64,000 bases of DNA from Actinocrispum wychmicini (GTDB taxonomy: Bacteria; Actinomycetota; Actinomycetes; Mycobacteriales; Pseudonocardiaceae): positions 744,001 to 808,000 of the forward strand of contig NZ_SLWS01000005.1 in NCBI RefSeq assembly GCF_004345645.1. The letters run 5' to 3'. The position numbers and the translations under genes were made by a program. Below, in pieces: positions 43,676 to 53,352 of this stretch. Numbering within the stretch: position 1 is the stretch's first letter; each line of letters begins with the position of its first letter. The notes below the pieces were generated by a model. The model had not been told where the DNA came from. It saw only the letters and a list, made by a program, of their open reading frames with translations, and made no database searches.

Positions 43676-44619
43676 GTCCTGGCCGGGTCAAGGACAATGG
43701 CGCCGTGCGCCACCTTGGGTCGCCGGGGGTCCCGAAGCGGATCTCCGCGATCGTCACCGCCTACCACCCGGACGAACGACTGCTCGCCGTGATCGAAGCG
43801 GCGCGGGCGGCATGCGTCGAGGTGCTTGTCGTCGACAACACCCCGGACGGCTCACCGCTGCTGGCCGGCGAACTGCCGGACGGCGCGCGGGTGCTGCGGT
43901 CCAGCAAGAACCTCGGGCTGGCCGGCGCGCTGAACCTGGGATGGCGTTCGCTGTCCCCGGACTGCGACGCGGTGCTGCTGCTCGACCAGGACTCGGTAGT
44001 GCCGGAACAGCTGGTCACCCAGCTCGCGGCGCACCTGGACACCCCGTCGGTCGGCGCGGTCGCGCCCTCGCCGTGGGACGCCGAACGTGGCTCGTACATC
44101 GACCCGCGCACCACGCTGCGGCCGGACGTCGCCGACCGGGACGCGGTGATGACGTCGGGCCTGATCGTGCGCCGGTCCCTGCTGGACAAGCTGGGCGGCT
44201 TCCGCGAGGACTTCTTCGTCGACTGCGTCGACCACGACTTCTGTCTGCGGCTGAGGCGCGCCGGCTACCGCATCGTGCAGGACAAGCGGGTACGGCTGCC
44301 GCATTCGCTCGGCGACCTGCGCGAGCACCGGTTCCTCATCGGTCACGTACGCGTCACGCATCACCCGACATGGCGGCTGTACTGGGTGGTCCGCAACGGT
44401 GTCGTGCTGGTCCGGGAGAACCTGGCCGCGAAGCCGGTGTGGTCGTTGACGTCGATCCTGATCATGGTTCGGTGGGCGATGCTCACCGCCCTGTACGAGC
44501 GCCCGCGCGGCAAGCGGCTGACCGCCATGTGGCGCGGCCTGCAGGACGGTGTCACCGGCCGGACGGATCGCCGGTTCCTGCCCGCCGGCGCGTCCGTCGG
44601 GGACGTGATCGACGCCTGA
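43672..44619 (+). CDS. GT2 glycosyltransferase, rhamnosyltransferase-like
   Basis: This 315-residue GT-A fold transferase resembles WbbL/RfbN-type rhamnosyltransferases. The start GTG at 43672 overlaps the methyltransferase stop. Sugar-nucleotide segments ISAIVTAYHPDERLL and VEVLVVDNTPDGSP are N-terminal. The metal motif is in LLLDQDSVVP (DxD, near 107). FVDCVDHDFCLRLRRAG carries the catalytic-base region. The tail HPTWRLYWVVRNGVVLVREN is typical of the family. It probably adds rhamnose or a related sugar to a lipid-linked glycan. Confidence 0.87.
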   Translation: MSPGRVKDNGAVRHLGSPGVPKRISAIVTAYHPDERLLAVIEAARAACVEVLVVDNTPDGSPLLAGELPDGARVLRSSKNLGLAGALNLGWRSLSPDCDAVLLLDQDSVVPEQLVTQLAAHLDTPSVGAVAPSPWDAERGSYIDPRTTLRPDVADRDAVMTSGLIVRRSLLDKLGGFREDFFVDCVDHDFCLRLRRAGYRIVQDKRVRLPHSLGDLREHRFLIGHVRVTHHPTWRLYWVVRNGVVLVRENLAAKPVWSLTSILIMVRWAMLTALYERPRGKRLTAMWRGLQDGVTGRTDRRFLPAGASVGDVIDA

Positions 44620-44641
44620 ACCCCCGCACGGGGGCGGGCGC

Positions 44642-45985
44642 ATGCCAAGCAGCTGCTACAGCTACCTTGACTCGGTGCGTCTCCTCCGTAGCCCGATGGT
44701 CCTGATTGGTGTCGGGCTCGCGCTGGTCCTCATCGGCGGCTTCGGTTTCACCAGCATCGTCACCCGCGCGGTACCAGACAGCAACACGGTCGCCGCGGTC
44801 ACCAGCTTGTACTTCCTGGTGAACACCCTGGCGCTCGGCGTCTTCTCCGGCGTCGAGCTGGAGATGTCTCGGTCGGTCAGCCAGGAGCGGACGCTGGGCA
44901 ACCCGATCCGGCCGGTGGCGCACTCGGTGGCCCGGCAGGCGACCCGGCTGTGGCTGCTCGCCGCGGTCATCCTGCTGGCGGTGTCGCCGATCCTGGTCAG
45001 CGGTCCGCTGCGCGGGCACTGGGAGCTGGCCGCCGAGTTGATGCTGAGCCTGGTCGCGGCCCTCTTCTCGGCGGTGGTGCGCGGGGCGCTCGCCGGCAGC
45101 CAGCGGTTCGGTTTCTACTCGGCGACCATGGCCGCCGAAGGACTGTCCCGGCTGCTGCCCTGTGTGGTTCTCTACGCCGTCGGTGTGGACGCCGGGTGGG
45201 TGTACGGCCTTGTCTTCGCGCTCGGGCACATGTTCTCCGCCCTGGTCGGGGTCCTGCTGATCTGGCTGTCCGGCCTGCGTGGCTGGCACCGGATCGAACC
45301 GGGCACCGTCCTGCCGAAGATCGGCGGGCAGGGCGCCATCAGGTTCGGCCTGTCCACGGCGTTGCTGCTGGTCGTCCTGGCCAACTCGGCGAACCAGGGC
45401 ATCGTCAACCTGCCGCCGGTCATCGTGAACCACAGGCTCATCAGCGACACCGCCACCGCGGTCGGGCTGGCCGTGATGCTGACCAGGCTGCCGATGTTCG
45501 CGGTCATGCCGCTGCAGACCATGCTCCTGCCCCGGCTGACCGCCAGCGCCGCCCGCGGCGACCTCGGCGGGGTGCGCAAGCAGAACCTGCGAACCGTGGC
45601 GGTCTGTGTCGTGCTCGGCCTGATCGGCATCGTCGTGCTGGCCACGGCCGGCCCGACCCTGCTGTCGATCTACCAGGGCCGACCAGCGGAACTGTCCGCG
45701 ACGACCATGGCCGGACTGGGTGTCGGCACGCTGTTCCTGACCGCGATGAACATCACCCAGCCCGCGCTGCTGGCATTGAGCCGGCATCGGGCGGTGCTGG
45801 TGTCCTACTTGTCCGGGCTGGCCGCCATGGTCGTCGCCGCCGTGCTGCCGATCGACCCGATCGCCTCAGTGGTGCTGTCGGCGTCCGCCGGACCGATTGT
45901 GGCGTCCATCGTCATGGCAGTCGTGCTGTTCCGGGCCACGAGCGATGCCGCCGTGGTCCCGAACCTTCAGAAAACGGCGTCTTAG
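44642..45985 (+). CDS. Polysaccharide flippase-like multi-pass membrane protein (MOP superfamily)
   Basis: This 447-residue protein of about 12-14 hydrophobic segments is similar to Wzx/MurJ-type exporters. It begins near LRSPMVLIGVGLALVLIGGFGF, and VVRGALAGSQRFGFYSATMAAEGLSRLLP is typical of lipid-linked oligosaccharide flippases. The start is ATG 44642; internal GTG starts are possible. It follows the GT2 gene by 22 bp, a gap with a short GC palindrome, and ends exactly where the convergent gluconokinase ends. It probably moves the glycan made by its neighbours across the membrane. Confidence 0.8.
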   Translation: MPSSCYSYLDSVRLLRSPMVLIGVGLALVLIGGFGFTSIVTRAVPDSNTVAAVTSLYFLVNTLALGVFSGVELEMSRSVSQERTLGNPIRPVAHSVARQATRLWLLAAVILLAVSPILVSGPLRGHWELAAELMLSLVAALFSAVVRGALAGSQRFGFYSATMAAEGLSRLLPCVVLYAVGVDAGWVYGLVFALGHMFSALVGVLLIWLSGLRGWHRIEPGTVLPKIGGQGAIRFGLSTALLLVVLANSANQGIVNLPPVIVNHRLISDTATAVGLAVMLTRLPMFAVMPLQTMLLPRLTASAARGDLGGVRKQNLRTVAVCVVLGLIGIVVLATAGPTLLSIYQGRPAELSATTMAGLGVGTLFLTAMNITQPALLALSRHRAVLVSYLSGLAAMVVAAVLPIDPIASVVLSASAGPIVASIVMAVVLFRATSDAAVVPNLQKTAS

Positions 45986-46474
45986 TCAGCCGACCGCACG
46001 GAACGCGGCTGCCACCAAGACGTCCGGGGTGGTGTCGATGTCCAGGACGATTCCTGGCTCGTCCGGGCCGAGTGGCTCCAGGTCCGCGATCTGTGAGTCG
46101 AGCAATGCGGCCGGCATGAAATGCTCTTGGCGGCCGGCCAGCCGGGCGGCGATGACGTCATGTGACCCGGTTAAGTGTACAAAGTACACAGGCCCGCCGG
46201 TGCGGAGCAGATCCCGGTACGGCCGCTTCAGCGCGGAGCACGTGACCACGCCGCCGGACTCCTCGTGCGCGCCGATCCACTGGGCGATGGCCCGCAGCCA
46301 CGGCCACCGGTCCTCGTCGGTCAACGGATGACCGGCGGACATCTTCGCGATGTTCGCCGGTGGGTGGAACTCGTCGGCCTCGGCGTACTCGACGTCCAGC
46401 CGTGCGGCCAACTCCTTGCCCACGGTCGTCTTGCCGGACCCGGACACACCCATGACGACGATGACCATGGTCAC
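45986..46474 (-). CDS. gntK: Gluconokinase, translationally coupled to jetC
   Basis: This 162-residue P-loop kinase has every GntK hallmark: GVSGSGKTTVGKELA near residue 9, YAEADEFHPPANIAKMSAG, LTDEDRWPWLRAIAQW, VVTCSALKRPYRDLLR and GRQEHFMPAALLDSQ. It phosphorylates gluconate to 6-phosphogluconate. The GTG at 46474 overlaps the TGA of the SMC-like jetC (GTGA), placing it as the last gene of the jet operon, in the slot normally taken by the nuclease gene jetD. Whether it serves the defence system or merely shares the transcript is unknown. Sequence alone shows an ordinary, complete gluconokinase. Confidence 0.93.
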   Translation of the reverse strand: MTMVIVVMGVSGSGKTTVGKELAARLDVEYAEADEFHPPANIAKMSAGHPLTDEDRWPWLRAIAQWIGAHEESGGVVTCSALKRPYRDLLRTGGPVYFVHLTGSHDVIAARLAGRQEHFMPAALLDSQIADLEPLGPDEPGIVLDIDTTPDVLVAAAFRAVG

Positions 46475-49400
46475 GGGTCGATTCGGTCCATGGCGGCGCC
46501 GTCCCACGTTGTCTGCGTGCACGCCACGCCCCGGCCGTTGCGGGGGCGCAGGACGTCGTAGATGTGCATGCGCGGGATCTTGTCCGAGACGCCCCAGCCG
46601 CTCGGCCACGTGATGACCCAGTCCATGTCCAGATCCACCAGCAGGCCCAGCATCCGCGCGATGGTCGGGTCGTCCAGCCGCTCGAACGCCTCGTCCAGCA
46701 GTACCAGACGCAGCGGCGCGAAGTCCTCCGACGTGCCGCTGACCGCGTCGTAGAACGCCGCCGCGGCAGCGAAAAGCGTCACGTACGACACCAGCCGGGT
46801 CTCACCCGACGACAGTTGACGCAGCCGCCGCACGCGTTGGCCGCCGTCCGGGCCGGTGTCCGCGACCCGGACCGTGAACGCGTGCCACGACCGATAGTCC
46901 AGGGCCCGCGCCAGGATTTCCGCGTAGCCGCTGGAGTGGGTGTCGCGTTCGGCCTCGATGCGTTCGGTGAACACTCGCCGCAGGGTGGCGTCCTGAGCGG
47001 ATGTCCTTTCGCCGTAAGGCATCCGGACCAACGACAGGGCTTGCCGGGTTTCGTCGTCCAGGGCCGCCGACGGTTTCCACTCCAGCTGGACGTGCACACC
47101 CTGGCTGGACTGGGCCTGGCTGAGCACCTCGTTCATCCGCTTGGCCAGGTCCTCGGCCACCGCGATCTGCCCGCGCAGCCACTCGGCCAGGTCCCTGATC
47201 AGGTAGTCGGCGAAGATCCGTTGGTACTGCTCGTCCAGGAACCCCCGTTGTTCGGCGAGTTTCGACGACACCTGCTTGGCGGCCAACGCGACCGGGCGCC
47301 CGCCTTCCTCGCCCGCGACGCTCACGGTCAGCAGGCCGGCGTGCTCGTCCGCGGCGATGTCGTAACCGCCGGCCAACGCGGTCTGCAGGTCCTGGAGTTT
47401 GGTGATCACCGCGGTCTCGCTGGCGTTCTTGCGATCCGACTCCATCACGGCTGCCCGGACCGTGTCCAGATCAGGTGACTCCAGGTCGGGCAGTGCCGCG
47501 GACAGCACGCCAGGCGCGGTTACGACGGCCTGGAATGTCCGCACAGCCCCGCTCTGCGCTTCCTCTGCCGTGGTGAGCTGCTCGGCAGCCGTGCCCAGCA
47601 ACGCGTCCAGCTTCGCCGCCTGCTCACGCAGCTCGGTGATCCGCTCCCGGACGTCCTTCAGCTCCACCCGCATCCGTTTGCGGGACGACTCCAGTTCGGC
47701 AAGCCGGGAAGCGATCTCCTTGGCCTCGCCGCCGACCGCGCCGGTCAGCTCGGTCAACGTGCCCGCCTGGGCCGCGTACTCCGCGCACTTCTGGTCAGCC
47801 TCGGTCTCGGCGGACGTCCGGTCGGCGACCGCCGCGTGGTACCGGTGGTTCGCGTCGACCAGGTCTTCAACCGTGCCACGGCACCGCTGCCGCAACGCCT
47901 CAGCGAGACGTTCCGCCGCGCCCTGGGCTTCCGCGGCCGACTGCTGCGCCTGACGCAGGTCGTCCGATCGCGGAGACAAACCCGCGTCGCCTGCCTGCCG
48001 CAACAGGTCCGCTGTGGTCGCCTGCCAACGAGTCTGCATCTGGTCGTGCTCTTCACGCAGCTGCTGCGCGTGCTTGTTGGCGCGCTCGGTCGCCTCCTGC
48101 TCGGACCGCATCCGGGTGTGTTTGGCGATCAGCTCCTCGTCGCCGGGGAACTTCTCCAGATGACGTTCCCACTCCGCCACGATGTCGTTGGCGGAGCGCT
48201 GTTCCTGTTCGGTCGACGCCAGCTCATGGCGCAGCGCCGCCAGTTCGTCCTCCAGTTCGACGATCCGCCGCTGCCGCGCTGCCGCCCGTGCGCCCGCACC
48301 GACGTACTCCGCCGCTGGTTTCGACCACACGCCGTGCAACGCGCCCGCGCGCCAGTGCCCGTCGACCGACAACGTCATGTTCCCGTCGGACGCCCCCAGG
48401 CCGATGCTCCGCAGCAGCTCATCAACCCGGGCCGTGGGCACCGGACTGTCCGGAACCGCTGAGGCCACAAGGACATCCGACAGTGCCGGCCCGTCTAGCG
48501 GCGTGCCGGGACTGGCCAGGACGTCGGCGAGATCGGGCACCGAACCCTCAGGCGTGACCCGCGCGGTCAACAACCGGCTGGCTTCGAGGGCCGATTCGAG
48601 CCCGGCCCGGTCCGCGTCCGACAGGTTCGGCCGGAAGTCCACCAGCCGGTAGAACGCGGCTCCCGTGGCCGAGTCACGGGGCTCGGGCTCCTTGCCGGCG
48701 CGCAAGGCGGTCAGCTCGCTGTCTCGTTCGGCGATGGCCGAAAGGGTGTCGGTCCGCCGCTGGGACACGGCATGCGCGGTCTCCCGGGCCGTCTGGACCA
48801 GGGGAGCCGTCCACTGCCGGGCCGCGGTCGTCAACGCCCGCGCCTCGCCCGGGTTCGCGCACAAGTCCTCAATGGACGGTAGGCGCAGCTCGTGGTCCGG
48901 GTGGGCCGCGCGCAACGGGCCGGCCTTGCGCCACGTGGTGACCTGCTCCAGCCAGACGTCCGCCTCGGTCACCAGCTCCTGGTTCGCCTGGTTGCGCCGC
49001 CCGGCCGCCTCGGTCGCCTCCAACTGGGCACTGCGCGCCGACGACCGGAGCGTCTCCACGCGCTGTTCCTGTTTCTCCTGCTCAACGGCCTGCTGATGCA
49101 ACGCCGAAGTCAACGCGCTGCGCTGCCTGGCCTCCTTCGCCGCGCGCCCGGCCCGGTCTGCGGCCTCGGTCAACGTCTGCAGCAGTTCGTCGACGGCGAC
49201 CGGCGGCGGGACCTTCCGCTCGATCGGCAACGGCTCGGCCTCGGGATCCGGTTTGGCCCTGACCCGTTCGGTGACCGTCTCGCCGTCGCTCTCCGCCCAA
49301 CGCGGCAGGGTCGGGGACAGCGAGTCGTCGAGTCCGGCGGCTCGCAACGCCATCCGGAGCGTCTCACCGAACTCGCCGGCCGAGTCCAGATCCTGCGCGA

Positions 49401-50508
49401 GGCGGCGCAGCAACCGGACCACACCGTCGACAGAGGCGTCCTCGGCCACGCGCTGTTTGTTGGCCACATCCAACGCCGCCGACGCGGCCGATCGGGACGC
49501 GGCCACCAGTTTCTCGCGGCTCTGCAGGTCCTGCAGGTCCCGGAAGGCGGGCAGCTCCTTGAGCGCGCCGATCGTGTCCTCGGCCTGCTGCTCGCCGCCT
49601 TCCAACTCCGCCTCGGCCCGTTCCGCCTCGGTCCGGTCGGTCCGGGCGCGGTCCAGGTCCGCGGTCAGCTTCTTGGTCTGCGCGCCGAGTTTCCGGACAC
49701 TGTCCTCGCCGGCCTTCAGCCGTTCGGCCGAGGACCGGAGGCCGGCCAGCGCGTAGTCCGAGTACGTCCGCAGGAACGTCCGCAACGCCTTGTCGGCCGT
49801 GCCGAGCCGGGTGATGTTCTCGCGGATCGACTCCAGGTCGTCGAACGACGTCGCCAACTGCTCGACCATGGCCGCGTCCAACGGCGGCAACGCGTCCGAG
49901 AGGATCTGCTCCAGCTGTCCCTCAAGGACCTTCAGGCCGACGTCCGGGTTGCGCAGCGTCCGCTGCAGGTGCAACAGGTCGCCGTACCGGCCGGCCGGCA
50001 CGCCGTACACGGTCTCCGCGATCTTGGCGCGGAAAGCCTGTTCCTCCAACACACAGTCCGCACCCAGCACCTCACGCAGCTGCGCCGAGCCGAGCGGCAC
50101 CCGGTCCGGGCCGACCAGCTGGAAGTCGACCCCCACCCGGGCCGGCGTGATGAACCGCCACGAGTCGGAGATCTGTTGGGACGTCTTGGAAGCCTTCACG
50201 CCGAGCCCGCACGTCAAGATGTGCGCGTCGCGCCGCAGCTCGATCCAGGCGTAGCCGATCCGGTTCGGGCCGCCGTCGTAGTCGTCCAGCATCAGCCGGC
50301 GGATCGACACCGTGTCGAACCCCTTGGAGCCGAGTTGCCGCAGATCCCCGTCCAGACACAGCGGCAGCAGCAGTTCGAGCGTGCGGGACTTGCCGGAACC
50401 GTTGGTGCCCTGGAAGATCGCCCGCCCGCCGGAGAAGTCGAAGGTCTGCTCGGCGTACTGCCAGACGTTGACGATCCCGCCCCGGTGCAACCGCCAGCGT
50501 TCCGTCAT
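46471..50508 (-). CDS. jetC: JetC: SMC/MukB-like ATPase of type II Wadjet (TIGR02680)
   Basis: This 1345-residue SMC-like protein of the TIGR02680 family starts MTERWRLHRGGIVNVWQYAE at 50508. Walker A is FQGTNGSGKSRTLE near residue 38. Long coiled coils fill the middle, with a hinge-like region around 560-720. Near the C-terminus are the ABC signature LRQLSSGETRLVSY and Walker B LRLVLLDEAFERLDD. The end, HIYDVLRPRNGRGVACTQTTWDG, is family-typical, so the ATPase is complete. In Wadjet, JetABC forms an SMC-type loop extruder that recognises small circular DNA, which JetD cuts. The ATG overlaps the jetB stop. The stop overlaps the gluconokinase GTG. Confidence 0.92.
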   Translation of the reverse strand: MTERWRLHRGGIVNVWQYAEQTFDFSGGRAIFQGTNGSGKSRTLELLLPLCLDGDLRQLGSKGFDTVSIRRLMLDDYDGGPNRIGYAWIELRRDAHILTCGLGVKASKTSQQISDSWRFITPARVGVDFQLVGPDRVPLGSAQLREVLGADCVLEEQAFRAKIAETVYGVPAGRYGDLLHLQRTLRNPDVGLKVLEGQLEQILSDALPPLDAAMVEQLATSFDDLESIRENITRLGTADKALRTFLRTYSDYALAGLRSSAERLKAGEDSVRKLGAQTKKLTADLDRARTDRTEAERAEAELEGGEQQAEDTIGALKELPAFRDLQDLQSREKLVAASRSAASAALDVANKQRVAEDASVDGVVRLLRRLAQDLDSAGEFGETLRMALRAAGLDDSLSPTLPRWAESDGETVTERVRAKPDPEAEPLPIERKVPPPVAVDELLQTLTEAADRAGRAAKEARQRSALTSALHQQAVEQEKQEQRVETLRSSARSAQLEATEAAGRRNQANQELVTEADVWLEQVTTWRKAGPLRAAHPDHELRLPSIEDLCANPGEARALTTAARQWTAPLVQTARETAHAVSQRRTDTLSAIAERDSELTALRAGKEPEPRDSATGAAFYRLVDFRPNLSDADRAGLESALEASRLLTARVTPEGSVPDLADVLASPGTPLDGPALSDVLVASAVPDSPVPTARVDELLRSIGLGASDGNMTLSVDGHWRAGALHGVWSKPAAEYVGAGARAAARQRRIVELEDELAALRHELASTEQEQRSANDIVAEWERHLEKFPGDEELIAKHTRMRSEQEATERANKHAQQLREEHDQMQTRWQATTADLLRQAGDAGLSPRSDDLRQAQQSAAEAQGAAERLAEALRQRCRGTVEDLVDANHRYHAAVADRTSAETEADQKCAEYAAQAGTLTELTGAVGGEAKEIASRLAELESSRKRMRVELKDVRERITELREQAAKLDALLGTAAEQLTTAEEAQSGAVRTFQAVVTAPGVLSAALPDLESPDLDTVRAAVMESDRKNASETAVITKLQDLQTALAGGYDIAADEHAGLLTVSVAGEEGGRPVALAAKQVSSKLAEQRGFLDEQYQRIFADYLIRDLAEWLRGQIAVAEDLAKRMNEVLSQAQSSQGVHVQLEWKPSAALDDETRQALSLVRMPYGERTSAQDATLRRVFTERIEAERDTHSSGYAEILARALDYRSWHAFTVRVADTGPDGGQRVRRLRQLSSGETRLVSYVTLFAAAAAFYDAVSGTSEDFAPLRLVLLDEAFERLDDPTIARMLGLLVDLDMDWVITWPSGWGVSDKIPRMHIYDVLRPRNGRGVACTQTTWDGAAMDRIDP

Positions 50509-51740
50509 GCGCCCTCCTCGTCGAACAGTGACCACCCCGGGACCTCGGGCTCCGGTGGCGCCTCGGGGACCTCGCGCTCCGGATCGCCGTCCGGCACCGG
50601 CCACCACCGGGCCGCGGCCGGGGACAGCCACCAGCGTTCACCGGCCGGCACCGCCAGTCCCATCTGGACGAACAGGGCCAGCACCTCCGCGACGATCCCG
50701 TCGGTGTCTTCGCCGGCCTGCCGGGACCACGCCGCCGGGTAGTCGGCCACCAGCCGCTCGCAGACTCGACGGACCGCGTCGGCAGTCACCGGCCTGCGCC
50801 CGGCACCGTCCACTTCGGACTCTGGGTCGTCGGTGTCCGTGGTGTCCTCGGTGAGGAGGTCCGGCAGGGCGAGCAATCCGATCCGTGCGACTGTACTGGT
50901 ACCCGGGAACATCACGTCGGACAGGTACTCCTCCGGGTCGGCCGCGAGAATGCCCTCCAGCCTGGTCTCGGTGAACAGGCCGAAACACCGTTCGAGCAGG
51001 TACGACTCGCGCCTCTGGTTGCGCAGCAGCCACTCCCGCTCGTCGTCGGCGAGCTCCGCGTACAGCACGACCGGGCTCTCCACGAGCCTGCGCCGGACCA
51101 GGAAGTCCACCCGACGGGGCGCGGTCCGCGCGGCCAGCGTGACCAGCGCCGACGCGTCCTCGGCGTCCGCGACCGGGCCGGCGAGCAACTGGCCGAGCAG
51201 GTCCGTTTCGACTGTGATCAACGCCTCTGCCGGCGCGTCCTGCGAGGCCGACGACACCGTGCCCTCGGTCTCGGTCAGCACGCCCAGGGACACCAGATGC
51301 CGCAGCGCGGCCGTGAGCGCGCGCCGGTCCGCGATCGTGTCCACGACCTCGATCCCGGCCTCCACAGCCGCCGACCGGACGTCCGACACCAGCCGCGACA
51401 ACAGCACCTGACGGCCGATCCCGGTCAGCGCGGCCATGGTCAACGCCAGATACGCGTAACCACGCGGGGAGAGCTCGGGAACGCCACGCGTCGCGTCCTC
51501 GCCTGGCCCGGCCTTGTAGAGCCGCGCGAACTTCCGCTCCACCACCAACCGGTAACCCAGCAACGCGGTGAACATCTCACCGAGCACGACCCGATGCCGG
51601 TAGATCAACGGAAGCAGTTCGCCGTCCGGCCCGCCGAGCCGCAACAACGGCCGGCGCAGCAGCGTTCTGGCGCACCGCACCACGTTCGCCGCGTCGATGT
51701 CCGCGAGCCCGTCCAGCGGGTCCGCCATGCTCAGCCTCAT
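50505..51740 (-). CDS. jetB: JetB: kite-like subunit of type II Wadjet (TIGR02678)
   Basis: This 411-residue protein of the TIGR02678 family corresponds to the MukE/kite-type subunit of SMC complexes. The start is MRLSMADPLDGLADI at 51740 (ATGA overlap with jetA); ATG 51728 is an alternative. Family segments include VRCARTLLRRPLLRLGG, RHRVVLGEMFTALLGYRL, ALTGIGRQVLLSRLV, RRALTAALRHLVSLGVLTE and FGLFTETRLEGILA. Acidic residues and Pro dominate the C-terminal tail. Paired winged helices are expected in the middle. No enzymatic motif is seen. It links the JetC heads. Confidence 0.9.
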   Translation of the reverse strand: MRLSMADPLDGLADIDAANVVRCARTLLRRPLLRLGGPDGELLPLIYRHRVVLGEMFTALLGYRLVVERKFARLYKAGPGEDATRGVPELSPRGYAYLALTMAALTGIGRQVLLSRLVSDVRSAAVEAGIEVVDTIADRRALTAALRHLVSLGVLTETEGTVSSASQDAPAEALITVETDLLGQLLAGPVADAEDASALVTLAARTAPRRVDFLVRRRLVESPVVLYAELADDEREWLLRNQRRESYLLERCFGLFTETRLEGILAADPEEYLSDVMFPGTSTVARIGLLALPDLLTEDTTDTDDPESEVDGAGRRPVTADAVRRVCERLVADYPAAWSRQAGEDTDGIVAEVLALFVQMGLAVPAGERWWLSPAAARWWPVPDGDPEREVPEAPPEPEVPGWSLFDEEGA

Positions 51741-53305
51741 GTGCCACCGCCGCTGAGCACGAGCGTGGAATCCCGCAGTGTCAACGTGCCGCCAGTGGAC
51801 CGCACGCGGGTGGTGACGCCTTCCGCGTACTCCACCCGCACGACCAGCCCACGCACCTGGTCCTCCGCCGAGCCCGCGTCCTTCGTGCTCTCCCGTTGGG
51901 CCATGGCCAACGTCAACAGCTCGCACAACACCCCGAGCGCGCCCGGGGACAGCGTCGCCTGATCCAGGTTCGGCGCGGCCGCGGCGAGTTCGGCGACGTC
52001 CGCGGCCCGCAGCTCGTCCGCCTGCCGGGCCTCGGCCAGCAGCGACTGCTCGGTGATCGGGTCGTCCATGATCCGGGAGGTACGCCCACGCGCGCCTCGG
52101 TCGCTTCGGCTGCGGACGCTGACCGTCACGTCGCACACAGGGCCTTCGCTCCACGGCGTGCGTTCGTCGTCCGAATCGTGCTCGGGCGCGGGCAGGAGGT
52201 GCCGCGCCGAGTACAACCCGAAGGCTGCCGCGTACATCCGCGCGCCGTCCTGCGATGTGCCGTCGTCGAACCACTTCGCCAGTTTCAACAGCTCGGCCCG
52301 CCGGCCCGGGAGCAGGCCGCCGCCCGCGGTCGCCCGCTTCACGCTGGCCAGCAACGACCCGATCGCCCGCGCTGTGGCCTCACGCAACACCGTGACCTGC
52401 GACGGTCGGCCGGGCCGGTCGACGAACCAGTCGGTCAGCTCCTGCCAGTCCGCGGCCGAGCGGCCCCGGGCCCGTTCCACCTCGGCACCCAGGTCCGGAT
52501 CGCCGAGCAGGCGCAGCAACTCCGGCCTTGCGGCGGCGAACCGGCCGGTCAGGTGCTCGGCGATGGCCGGCGTCTGGCGCAGCACGTCCTCCACCACCTT
52601 CTGGATGTACTCCACCAGCAGGTTGCGGAACCCGGAGATCTCGTCGGCGCCCAGGTGATGCCTGGTCACCACCTGGCCGAGGTACGCGTAGAAGTCCCGC
52701 ACTGTCGCGGCCAGCTCGGCATGCTGCAGGAACAACGTCGTGACCTGCTCGGCGAGCAGCTCGCGGGCCCGCGCGGACGCCGTCGAGTCCGGGTCCCGCT
52801 GCTCCTGCTGCACCGCGGTCGCCAGGGACTTGCCCAGCTGGTTCAGGCCGCGCTCGATGGCCGGCAGCAGCTCGCGGGAGACCTCACGGGCCCCCTCCGG
52901 GACGCGCAGCAGCTCGTCCACGTCCCGCTGCACCCGGACGGCCAGCTTGCTGATCTGGTAGCGGACGCTGCCGTGCTGGAACTCCGCGATGCTGGCGGCG
53001 ACCACCTCACGCCGGCCCTGCACCAGGTTGCCCCACTCGACCAGCTGGCGGAGCCGGGTGATCACGTTCTCGATCCGGGACTCGCCGCGGTCCACCCGGC
53101 CGTCCCGCTCGGCCGACGCGAGCGCCGCGGCCACGTCACCGGCCGACAGGTCGGCCAGCAGGGTCGCGGTGAACAGCCGCATGATGGCCAGGTACGTCCG
53201 CATGTGCTCCCTGGCCTGCAGGTACGCGTACAGCCCGAGCCGGTCGGTCGGCGCGCGGGTCTCGTCAGGGGTCACGGGACGCACCCTAGCCGCCGGGTCC
53301 GACAT
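51737..53305 (-). CDS. jetA: JetA: kleisin-like subunit of type II Wadjet (TIGR02677)
   Basis: This 522-residue TIGR02677 protein is the kleisin-type bridge (MukF-like) of the complex. LGLYAYLQAREHMRTYLAIM begins the conserved part, and FQHGSVRYQISKLAVRVQRDV and FYAYLGQVVTRHHLGADEISGF follow. A C-terminal region, DPITEQSLLAEARQADELR, lies near residue 390. ATG 53305 is taken as the start; a GTG around 53284 or 53275 is possible. It is the first gene of the operon, divergent from cobD with only 47 bp between. The promoter must lie in that gap or in cobD. Confidence 0.9.
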   Translation of the reverse strand: MSDPAARVRPVTPDETRAPTDRLGLYAYLQAREHMRTYLAIMRLFTATLLADLSAGDVAAALASAERDGRVDRGESRIENVITRLRQLVEWGNLVQGRREVVAASIAEFQHGSVRYQISKLAVRVQRDVDELLRVPEGAREVSRELLPAIERGLNQLGKSLATAVQQEQRDPDSTASARARELLAEQVTTLFLQHAELAATVRDFYAYLGQVVTRHHLGADEISGFRNLLVEYIQKVVEDVLRQTPAIAEHLTGRFAAARPELLRLLGDPDLGAEVERARGRSAADWQELTDWFVDRPGRPSQVTVLREATARAIGSLLASVKRATAGGGLLPGRRAELLKLAKWFDDGTSQDGARMYAAAFGLYSARHLLPAPEHDSDDERTPWSEGPVCDVTVSVRSRSDRGARGRTSRIMDDPITEQSLLAEARQADELRAADVAELAAAAPNLDQATLSPGALGVLCELLTLAMAQRESTKDAGSAEDQVRGLVVRVEYAEGVTTRVRSTGGTLTLRDSTLVLSGGGT

Positions 53306-53352
53306 CGGCGGCGCTACGGTTCGGTGGGAGCGCTGGTCGCTGGGAGGCGTCG

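Noticed and set aside
44621..44634. GC palindrome CCCCCG-CA-CGGGGG between the GT2 and flippase genes as a terminator
   Set aside because: The 2-nt loop is too small for the full stem and there is no U-tract. With the flippase starting 8 nt later, an operon is more likely.
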